From: UBA1731 sp045595285
Lineage (GTDB): Bacteria > Verrucomicrobiota > Kiritimatiellia > RFP12 > UBA1067
DNA length: 12,160 nucleotides
Assembly (NCBI GenBank): GCA_045595285.1
Contig: JAZOAC010000107.1
Location: 1 to 12,160 of the forward strand
Direction of reading: 5' to 3'
The stretch's first letter is position 1. Every line of letters starts with the position of its first letter. The position numbers and the translations under genes are program-made. Below the pieces are notes generated by a model. That model did no database searches. It was not told the origin of the DNA and saw nothing but the letters and a program-made list of their open reading frames with translations. This document shows, one piece after another, positions 1 through 7,283 of this stretch.

Positions 1-118
1 GAGAGAATCACTCAATGGAAAGCCGTATGTAGGAAATCTGCAAGTACGGTTTGATGAGGAAGAATGCGCGTTGGCAGAACCGAGGCGTGGGTCTCAGCTC
101 TGCCTCGAGAAACTTCAT
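1..118 (+). mobile_element. Group II intron, 3' end (partial; right boundary approximate)
   Basis: The first bases carry a recognisable group II intron domain V (separate entry), so the body of the intron and any reverse transcriptase gene should lie to the left of the window. After domain V the sequence can form alternative hairpins that may be domain VI: GGCAGA (73-78) with TCTGCC (99-104), CGAGGC (81-86) with GCCTCG (102-107), and a weaker GATGA/TTCATC closing pair at 53-57 and 114-119. The right boundary is not certain. I place it near 118 because sequence coding for a typical signal peptide begins directly afterwards, and CAT at 116-118 would give the usual AY intron end. Confidence 0.6.
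20..52 (+). ncRNA. Group II intron domain V hairpin
   Basis: This is a 33-nt hairpin with the layout of the catalytic domain V. The lower stem has nine pairs, AAGCCGTAT (20-28) with GTACGGTTT (44-52), including G.T pairs. A two-base bulge AA (42-43) follows, then an upper stem GTAG (29-32) with CTGC (38-41) and a GAAA-containing loop (33-37). The invariant AGC triad is at 21-23. The canonical domain is 34 nt with a GNRA tetraloop, so this copy is one base short with a five-base loop. The match comes from pairing by eye, not from a covariance model. Confidence 0.68.
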
Positions 119-2578
119 CTGAAGTTGACTAGATCTTTTGCCGTTATTGCTTCGGTGTGCCTTTCGTTGTCAGTTGCAATTGCGGATGAAGTAAATCATT
201 ATTACGTCAATCCTGATCCGGCAGTTGCGAGCGACGACTATGACGGCACCAGAAAAGTGTTGGAACCGGGTACCAACCATGGGCCGAAACGCACCCTGAA
301 AGGGGCGATGGAAATTTCAGGGTTGAAAGCCGGAGATATCGTTCATGCTGCCAGGGGTGTCTATTCTGAAGGTGTTATGGATCCGATAAAAGGCGATACG
401 GCATCCAATCGCGTTTCAGTTGTTGCAGGTGTCGGCATAGTGGCTGACGAGGGGAATCTGGTGACTTTCATCGAGGGGTATGTGCCTCCGACAACGCCGG
501 AGTCGATCTCCACTAATGGGTCATCAGCGTCTGTGCGCTGTGTGGCATTTGAAAAAGGTGACAAGGCCGGGTATCTGAAAGGCTTTACGTTACGTAACGG
601 TTCCACGCCTATCAAACCCGGTACTGGGACTAAGATCAGGGAGTGCTATGGAGGCGGGATTTTGTATGGTACTGTCATAGACTGCGTCATTTCGAATTGT
701 TTTGCGGTGCGAGGAGGTGGTGCAGGGCATGCTACACTGATACGCTCACGCATTGCCGATTGCGGTAATGTCAGCGGGTATAATTCCGAAGGCGGCAAGG
801 CTAGTGTGCAGGCCACCGCCTCGATCTATTGTTCTTTCTATGATTCTCATATCGTAGGAGACTCTACGTTTGCTCAGACCTCAGTCAACAGTACGTTCGA
901 AGGATCATTACTAGGCGACAGCTCCGCTAAGGGTAATGCCTATAACTGCTCAATCTCCGGTGCCAGCGATACAGGGATTAACTATAACAGTTGCTTATTG
1001 AAAACAACCCAAACGCTTGATGTTCATATGCGCCCAGATTCGACAAAAGTAATCGGCAAGGGAAATGTTGAATATTATGTCTATCCGGCAGGTTTTGAGT
1101 CGGAGGCGGGAAAGGATATTCTGGGACGTCCTCGCCTCTCAAAAGGAAAAATCGATATCGGGTGCTACCAGTATGCGCCTATGACATTCTATGTTGATGC
1201 GGTGAACGGCGACGACGGCTGGGATGGTCTTGCAAGGGAGCATGACGGGACCGAGGATTCACTGCGGGGCCCGCGTAAGACGCTTGCAGCATCGATGAAG
1301 ATTGACGGGCTTCGTTCCGGCGATGTGGTCTGTGCACTCGAGGGAACTTATTCTGAAGGTCTCATGTATGATTCCGTAACAAAAGCCACGAACCGCGTTG
1401 TCGTCGCGATCGGCGTTGGGCTCGTTTCAGACAAGGGACCGGAGAGGACGATAATAGAAGGTGCGCCATCGGTACAGGAGGGCGGAATCGGGACTGATTC
1501 GGTCCGCGGTGTGTTTCTGAACAGTAGAGGAGCGTATATCAAAGGCTTTACGGTGCGTAACGGATATACCCCTGCCGGAGTTGATGGAGGTGGCATATAT
1601 CTTTACGGAAACACAGCCGCCATTGATTGCCGTATCGTCGACAACCATGCAGGCGATCGGCATGGAGCGGCAAGCAATGGCGATGATGGAGTGCTAATAC
1701 GTTGTTATGTGTCGGGTTGCAGCAGCAATGACGGCACTGGCAACGGTGCGGGCAACGGCAGTTATTTCAATTGCGTTTTCAATGGTGAAGGCGGTAAAGT
1801 GTATACTCAGAACGGTACCGCCGTGAACTGTCTGTTTCTAGGAAAAGCGCAGCTTATGGGAAAGAATTCCGATGAACCGACCACTTCGGTGTACAATTGC
1901 GTGTTTAGAGGTAACTCATCGCCTTACAGGGCTAATCTTCACAGGTGCATAGTCTTGGCTTCCGATTTAGCGGGTTCACTAAGATATGAAGATGGAACGC
2001 TTTGCACGAATGACGTGTCGCTTGTAGGCTACGATGATGCATACAGGCCTCTTCCGGGAAGTCTCGCGATCGACTTCGGAAATTCGGCATATTCCGCATC
2101 TACGGCGGATGGCGGACAATTCCCCGCCGAGTGGATTGCATATGCGGACACGGATTATTCCGGCGGACAGCGCGTCTATAACGGTGCTATTGATGCTGGT
2201 GCCGGAGAATATGACTGGCGTCCGGACTTCGGCAATGTGCTCGGGACGGGCGTGTCCGTCACGGAGGCGTCGAGCATGGTGTCGAACGATGTCGAAAACG
2301 GTCGCATAGCGCTCCTTCCTGGAAAACTTAGCCTTGAATGGTCACGCAAGGATATCCCCGTACGCACCTTTACGGCAGGAGTCGAAAACGGAACCGGCGG
2401 CGCACTGACGATTCTGACGAACGGCGCGCATTTCGCGGAAGTCGCGTCTGGGCATGAAACTTTCCGCCTGTACGTTCCGCATGATGATATCGAGATGTCG
2501 TTCAGCTATGACGGCGATGGATGTGCGTACGTATCAGACATGCACTGCGAAGCCGGTTTTTATTTCATCGTCCGATAA
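71..2578 (+). CDS. Secreted right-handed beta-helix protein with two tandem pectate-lyase-like units
   Basis: The ORF is 835 codons from a TTG at 71, but that start is doubtful. Codons 1-16 fall in probable intron sequence, and a normal signal peptide (K-L-T-R-S-F followed by a hydrophobic run ending V-A-I-A) begins at CTG 119 or TTG 125. The mature protein has two homologous halves, about residues 43-370 and 372-700. Each starts with a YYVN/FYVD strand and a D-D/W-D-G motif, then G-P-x-K/R-T-L, then an A-x-G-x-YSEG element, then a K-G-F-T-x-R-N-G turn, and continues as beta-helix rungs rich in N-C and G-G. This resembles DUF1565 or pectate-lyase-fold proteins. The last ~130 residues form a different, probably beta-rich, domain. 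A role in binding or cleaving a polysaccharide is inferred from the fold and neighbours; I see no certain catalytic residues. A 24-base gap separates it from the next gene. Confidence 0.8.
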   Translation: MAEPRRGSQLCLEKLHLKLTRSFAVIASVCLSLSVAIADEVNHYYVNPDPAVASDDYDGTRKVLEPGTNHGPKRTLKGAMEISGLKAGDIVHAARGVYSEGVMDPIKGDTASNRVSVVAGVGIVADEGNLVTFIEGYVPPTTPESISTNGSSASVRCVAFEKGDKAGYLKGFTLRNGSTPIKPGTGTKIRECYGGGILYGTVIDCVISNCFAVRGGGAGHATLIRSRIADCGNVSGYNSEGGKASVQATASIYCSFYDSHIVGDSTFAQTSVNSTFEGSLLGDSSAKGNAYNCSISGASDTGINYNSCLLKTTQTLDVHMRPDSTKVIGKGNVEYYVYPAGFESEAGKDILGRPRLSKGKIDIGCYQYAPMTFYVDAVNGDDGWDGLAREHDGTEDSLRGPRKTLAASMKIDGLRSGDVVCALEGTYSEGLMYDSVTKATNRVVVAIGVGLVSDKGPERTIIEGAPSVQEGGIGTDSVRGVFLNSRGAYIKGFTVRNGYTPAGVDGGGIYLYGNTAAIDCRIVDNHAGDRHGAASNGDDGVLIRCYVSGCSSNDGTGNGAGNGSYFNCVFNGEGGKVYTQNGTAVNCLFLGKAQLMGKNSDEPTTSVYNCVFRGNSSPYRANLHRCIVLASDLAGSLRYEDGTLCTNDVSLVGYDDAYRPLPGSLAIDFGNSAYSASTADGGQFPAEWIAYADTDYSGGQRVYNGAIDAGAGEYDWRPDFGNVLGTGVSVTEASSMVSNDVENGRIALLPGKLSLEWSRKDIPVRTFTAGVENGTGGALTILTNGAHFAEVASGHETFRLYVPHDDIEMSFSYDGDGCAYVSDMHCEAGFYFIVR

Positions 2579-2602
2579 GACATTAAAAAGAATAACATTC
2601 AA

Positions 2603-4453
2603 ATGAAGAAGAATCGTTTTGTTTTGTTTCTGCTTTCTGTATTGTTCTCATCGGTGTCGCTTGCGGTCGGTGAAATCGATCTTTCCACCGTGTCCGTAGT
2701 GGCGGATCAGGCATACGCCGAGGAGCGGGAAGAACTCGTTTCGCATATAGCGCTCATCGCGGGAAAGGCTCCCGACGGATCCGGACCGGTGCGTTTCGTT
2801 CTGGGGGTGCCGCCCGATGGTGAGAAGACTGCGCCGTTCACGGCATACGGATGCCGCAAAGGGAATACGATCCATCTTTGGGGAGACGATCACAGGACGA
2901 AGCGCTATTCCACCACCAGACGCGGCACTCTCCATGCCGTCGCCGGTTTTCTCGAAACCGTGCTCGGGGTGCGTTGGGTGTTTCCCGGAAAAGACGGAAT
3001 AGTGTTCACGCCCGCAAAACGCGTGAATGTTCCTGACGGTTGGCGGTGGGAATATTATCCGCCATTGGGGGCGACTGAGATTCGCTCGGGTTCGCCGGCG
3101 AAGGAGATGAAAGAGAATAATCCGTATCTGCCGTCAGCGATGCGCGATACGGAGGATGTGTTCCGCACGTACATCGGAGACAGCAAACGCTGGATGCACC
3201 GCATGCGCCATCAGATCAGGACAAGACCGACATTCGGCCACGCCTTTACGAAGTGGACTGACAGATTCATGAAGACGCATCCTGAATACTTCGCCATGCA
3301 GGAGGACGGATCAAGGTGCAGGAAAAGAAGCAGACGCAACGAGCTGTGCGTTTCCAACGAGGATGTTGTCGATCAGATCATCGCCGATTGGAAGGCTGAT
3401 AAATGTCCGAAATATTTCAATGTCTGCCCTAACGACACGACCAAGTACTGCCGCTGTCCCGAATGCAGGAAACTGGACCGGCCCCTTGCGTCGGACGAGC
3501 CGTTCGGCTTGCATGTAACCGACAGATACGTCAATTTCTGGAATCGTATCGCTCGCAAGGCGCTGGCGGTACGTCCGGATGTCATGATCTGTACCTACGC
3601 ATATGCGTCCTACCGTGAGGCTCCGCGCGTGGAGAAACTAGAATTCCCCGACAATTTTGTAATCGGCATGGTTCCGTCACAGGAGGACGACAACGCGGCG
3701 CAGATAGCGGCATGGAAGAAAGCAGGCTTGAAGCACCTCTTTCTGCGTCCGAACTATTTGTGTTATAGAGGCGTAATTCCGCGTGGGTATGAGCGATTTT
3801 TCTACGATAACTTCCAGCTGAATCTTCGCGAAGGGATGATAGGCTGCGATTACGATGCGTACGCCCGCGGCGGCGTGACCGATTTCGAGACGTATGTTCT
3901 TGGTCGTGTGGCCGCTAATCCAGAACTCTCATTCGATAGGCTCGAGGAAGAGTTCCTTTCACAGTTCGGTCCCGCGAAAGAGACGATGCAGCGCTATTTC
4001 CATCGGGTGCGCGAACGCGGGGAGAAGGCGCTTGCGGAGGTGCGCGCAAGACCTCCAAATACGAGAGAGCGGCGTCTTGACGATTCCCAGCTTTGGAAAA
4101 CCGTAGTTGCCACTCATCCGGTTAGCGTATTGAACGAAGATGCAGCTATTGTTGACGAGGCGTATTCAACGCCGGGATTGTCGGATGTTGAAAAGCGGCG
4201 AATCCTCAAATACAAATGCATTGTGCGCAATGCCATCGCGACGCAACGTTTCATCGCCGCTCGAGATCAGGTTCCGCGCAAGGAGTTTTTTTCGATCGCA
4301 TGCGATCTCATCGAATTGCGCACGCAGCTCAAGCGCGATCTTCCGGATACGTGGGGACGGGTTTTCAGGAGCTTCCCCCTTGAAGTCAAGTGGTGGCGGT
4401 ATGTCGCTCCGGAATTGAAGAAAAAATACCCCGAAATGGAATTGGCGGATTGA
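2603..4453 (+). CDS. Secreted DUF4838 domain protein (glycoside-hydrolase-like)
   Basis: The product is 616 residues, starting with a clear signal peptide (M-K-K-N-R followed by a hydrophobic stretch, cleavage probably near residue 21). The N-terminal part (about 25-140) has an A-x-x-x-F-L-E-x-x-x-G-V-R-W-V-F-P-G segment, with W125, F127 and P128. This is the usual end of the alpha/beta domain that precedes the barrel in DUF4838 proteins and in alpha-glucuronidase-like families. The barrel region follows, with the motifs H-P-E-Y-F-A and L-C-V-S-N-E. A cysteine cluster at C275, C283, C285 and C288 (C-R-C-P-E-C) may bind a metal. The length fits the family. The biochemical activity of DUF4838 is not established; a role on uronic-acid or amino-sugar polymers is inference. 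Its stop overlaps the next start by one base (TGATG), which suggests translational coupling. Confidence 0.85.
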   Translation: MKKNRFVLFLLSVLFSSVSLAVGEIDLSTVSVVADQAYAEEREELVSHIALIAGKAPDGSGPVRFVLGVPPDGEKTAPFTAYGCRKGNTIHLWGDDHRTKRYSTTRRGTLHAVAGFLETVLGVRWVFPGKDGIVFTPAKRVNVPDGWRWEYYPPLGATEIRSGSPAKEMKENNPYLPSAMRDTEDVFRTYIGDSKRWMHRMRHQIRTRPTFGHAFTKWTDRFMKTHPEYFAMQEDGSRCRKRSRRNELCVSNEDVVDQIIADWKADKCPKYFNVCPNDTTKYCRCPECRKLDRPLASDEPFGLHVTDRYVNFWNRIARKALAVRPDVMICTYAYASYREAPRVEKLEFPDNFVIGMVPSQEDDNAAQIAAWKKAGLKHLFLRPNYLCYRGVIPRGYERFFYDNFQLNLREGMIGCDYDAYARGGVTDFETYVLGRVAANPELSFDRLEEEFLSQFGPAKETMQRYFHRVRERGEKALAEVRARPPNTRERRLDDSQLWKTVVATHPVSVLNEDAAIVDEAYSTPGLSDVEKRRILKYKCIVRNAIATQRFIAARDQVPRKEFFSIACDLIELRTQLKRDLPDTWGRVFRSFPLEVKWWRYVAPELKKKYPEMELAD

Positions 4454-7272
4454 TGAAAATGAATAATGCTGTATGTAACAAACTTGCCGTTGCCTTCTCT
4501 GCGGCAATATCGGTGGCGGCCGTCCGTGCGGCGGATTTCGACGTGTACGATTACGGTGCGGCGCCGGGAAGGAAACTGTGCACAAAGGCCTTTAACGATG
4601 CGATAGAAGCGGCATCCGCCGCCGGTGGCGGAAGGGTTGTCGTCCCTGAAGGGAAATGGAGTGTGGGCTCGCTCAAGCTGCGCAGCAATGTTGAGCTTCA
4701 TCTTGCGGAAAATGCGGTGCTGTCGTTCTCTGACAATCCCGAAGACTATCTTCCCGCCGTGCCGCGTTCAACAACCGGTATCGAATGCATGGGATGGAGC
4801 TCCCCCATCTACGCTTACGGCTGCACGAACATAGCTCTTACGGGAAAAGGGACGCTTGCGCCGAAGATGGATTACTGGCGCGGACTTGTGCGACAGCCTC
4901 CGCCTGGAGCGAAGATTGTCGGCGAGGCCTTGTACGGCTGGTGCTCCACGAATGCGCCTCTTGCCGCCCGCGATCTGACGAAGCTTCCGCCTTCCCCTCT
5001 GAGCCGTCCGGCGCTTCTTCACTTCAACCGCTGCAAAGGCGTCCGTCTGGACGGAATCAGCATCAGGCAGTCTCCGTATTGGGTGATTCATTTCTACATG
5101 TCCGATGATGTCGCTGTGCGTAATGTCGATCTCTTTGCGTATGGATGCAACAATGATGCGGTGGATATCGAAATGACGAGCAATGTGCTTGTCGAGGACT
5201 GCACGTTTTTCAGCGGGGATGACGGCATCTGTCTGAAGGCCGGGCGCAATGCGGACGGTTGGCGCCTTGGCAAGCCTACGGAGAACGTGACGGTCAGACG
5301 ATGCCGAATCGATTCCGCCCATTCCGTTCTCGCGTGCGGCAGCGAGCTTTCCGCCGGCATCCGCAATGTACTTGTTGAGGACTGCGTGGCCGGTTCCGTC
5401 CGTTCCGTGATGAATATCAAAACGAACGACCGGCGTGGCGGTTTCGTCCATGACGTGACCGTGCGGAACGTCAAGGTTCGCCACACGGATGCGGTGTTCA
5501 ATGTGAGGTACAATGGCTTTCGGTGGAAGTTTCCGGATTACGAATTGCGAGATACCGACATTTCGGATATCCGCCTTGAGAACATAGCGGTTCATAACGC
5601 GCGTGAAGGTGTGCGTGTGCCGCCGCGTTCCCGTCTGCCGCCGAAAAACGTGTCGCTTCGCAACATAACGCTGGACCGTCTTTGCGGGAATCTCGTCGAT
5701 ATGCCGGACGCGACCGGCGTGACGCTCGACAATGTGACTGTGCTCAATCCCGGAATTCCTCGTACGGGAGTGATCTTTGACCGCATCGAGAACGCGGACA
5801 GGTATGCCGGAATTTCGCCAGAATTTGCAAAGGCGATCGCGTTTCTCAAGCGACCGGATCTTTTCAGCCTTGATCCCGGCAGGTATGAGATTGACGGAGA
5901 TGATGTGTTCGCTCAGGTGACGGATGTCACGCTCAGGCCTGTGGAGGAGTCTGTCGCTGAGCGACACCGCGATTATGCCGACATTCAGATGACCTTTGGA
6001 AGCGACAGGCGCGGTGGAAGAGGTTCGAAAGAGCTTGTAGGGTTCGGCGACCTGCCGCCGGGTGTGAAATTTCCTCCGTTCCCGAAAGGGGCGGACGGAA
6101 CGACCGTGAAGGCGGTGCTGCCCGTCGCTCCGATCTGCGAGAATCTGTTCATGATTGCGTTTCCGGGAGCAGCGCACGCGCCGTGCCTGTCGGACGGCGT
6201 TACGGTCGAGGAACGGAAGATATGCATAAAGGTTCGCATGAATCCGAGGAAGCGTGATGTGCCGTTTCAGAAGGGGATGACCTGGGGATTCGGACATTGT
6301 CCGGGATATTTCACTTCGGCGGCGGCGCATGCAGAGGTGGATCGCATGTACGATGCCGGAATCCGCTGGATCGTGCTTACTCCAAATGTGTGGCAGGATA
6401 CTTTCGCTTCCATGCGCCAATACGACGACTATGAAAAGTCCATCCCGGAGCATGAGCTGGAAAGTATCATCGCTTACATCCACAGCAAGGGGATGCATGT
6501 GCAACTGCGTCCGATGCTTGAGTGTCAGGACGGAAACGGACGCCACGCAGTGGTGGTGGGTCCTGATTCGCCACGCGCTGGCAAGCCGCGTGGTCATATG
6601 TCTGCATGGTTTGCATCGATGCGGGCCCGTTCGAGACGATATGCGCAGCTCGCCGAACGGACGAAATGCGAAATGTACTGTCTTGATTCCGAATTTGACA
6701 GGTTCATCATGAGAAGCGAGCAGTGGAGAGGCGTTATCGCGGCCGTCAGGGAGGTGTATTCAGGGCTTGTGACGAGCAGCCATACGATACACTGCAACGA
6801 CTTCGACTGGGAAACGGTCGTTTCAGACAAGAATCACTGGTTTTATGCGCTGGACGTGCTTTCGGTAAGCGACTATTGGCAGGGACGGGCTGAAGATGAT
6901 TCCGATCCTCCTTCCGTGGGGAGGATGATGCGTTTTCTTGAACCGCACCGCGAGACGCTCCGTCGCGTCGCCTCCATATACGGAAAACCGCTTCTGTTCG
7001 GCGAGTGCGGATGCGCCGTGCGCAGGTTTCAGGCGAGAAGTCCGTCGGGATGCACGCTGGCTAATCCGCCGGACGAAGATGAGCAGGCCGTTTATTACGA
7101 GGCGTTTTTCCGCACATTCAAAGACGAACCTTGGTGCAGAGGATTCTATTTTTGGCGGTGGACCGATCCGCTCTGGGATGACCCGGACAGAAGCAATCTG
7201 TTCAGGTTCTCTCCCAGGGGGCACAAAGCGGAAAAGGTGCTGAAGTCGCTTTACGAAAATTGCATCAGATGA
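4453..7272 (+). CDS. Three-domain secreted enzyme: GH28 polygalacturonase, YhcH/EbgC-type domain, GH113-like GH-A barrel
   Basis: The product is 939 residues. I chose ATG 4453 because a signal peptide (M-K-M-N-N..., cleavage near A-V-R-A) follows directly; an upstream in-frame GTG at 4390 lies inside the previous gene. Residues ~24-460 are a GH28 beta-helix: N-N-D with D235, G-D-D with D256/D257, G-S-E at 296-298, and N-I-K at 321-323 where most members have R-x-K. Residues ~473-595 match the YhcH/YjgK/YiaL (DUF386, EbgC) cupin family: D-P-G-R-Y-E-I-D-G-D at 474-483, E503-x-H505-x-x-Y-x-D510-I-Q, and F-P-G-A-A-H575-A-P. Residues ~608-939 are a TIM barrel resembling GH113/GH5, with likely acid E747 (L-D-S-E-F-D) and nucleophile E851 (L-F-G-E-C-G). 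GH28 hydrolyses galacturonosyl bonds and YhcH relatives act as sugar anomerases, so the fusion could release, equilibrate and further cleave pectin fragments. The barrel's family number and substrate are the least certain parts. Confidence 0.88.
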   Translation: MKMNNAVCNKLAVAFSAAISVAAVRAADFDVYDYGAAPGRKLCTKAFNDAIEAASAAGGGRVVVPEGKWSVGSLKLRSNVELHLAENAVLSFSDNPEDYLPAVPRSTTGIECMGWSSPIYAYGCTNIALTGKGTLAPKMDYWRGLVRQPPPGAKIVGEALYGWCSTNAPLAARDLTKLPPSPLSRPALLHFNRCKGVRLDGISIRQSPYWVIHFYMSDDVAVRNVDLFAYGCNNDAVDIEMTSNVLVEDCTFFSGDDGICLKAGRNADGWRLGKPTENVTVRRCRIDSAHSVLACGSELSAGIRNVLVEDCVAGSVRSVMNIKTNDRRGGFVHDVTVRNVKVRHTDAVFNVRYNGFRWKFPDYELRDTDISDIRLENIAVHNAREGVRVPPRSRLPPKNVSLRNITLDRLCGNLVDMPDATGVTLDNVTVLNPGIPRTGVIFDRIENADRYAGISPEFAKAIAFLKRPDLFSLDPGRYEIDGDDVFAQVTDVTLRPVEESVAERHRDYADIQMTFGSDRRGGRGSKELVGFGDLPPGVKFPPFPKGADGTTVKAVLPVAPICENLFMIAFPGAAHAPCLSDGVTVEERKICIKVRMNPRKRDVPFQKGMTWGFGHCPGYFTSAAAHAEVDRMYDAGIRWIVLTPNVWQDTFASMRQYDDYEKSIPEHELESIIAYIHSKGMHVQLRPMLECQDGNGRHAVVVGPDSPRAGKPRGHMSAWFASMRARSRRYAQLAERTKCEMYCLDSEFDRFIMRSEQWRGVIAAVREVYSGLVTSSHTIHCNDFDWETVVSDKNHWFYALDVLSVSDYWQGRAEDDSDPPSVGRMMRFLEPHRETLRRVASIYGKPLLFGECGCAVRRFQARSPSGCTLANPPDEDEQAVYYEAFFRTFKDEPWCRGFYFWRWTDPLWDDPDRSNLFRFSPRGHKAEKVLKSLYENCIR

Positions 7273-7283
7273 GGGAACAGTAC

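Noticed and set aside
64..135. Small ORF from ATG 64 (23 codons)
   Set aside because: It has no ribosome binding support, lies across the intron tail and stops at TAG; it is explained by the intron/gene junction.
4390..4452. Upstream start (GTG 4390) for the GH28 fusion gene
   Set aside because: It would add 21 residues in front of a complete signal peptide and sits inside the DUF4838 gene. ATG 4453 with its TGATG overlap is the better start.
4768..6597. 609-codon open frame on the minus strand
   Set aside because: It lies entirely opposite the GH28 fusion gene, whose domains are clear. The translation is rich in R, H and I with no recognisable domain, as expected from antisense of GC-rich codons.
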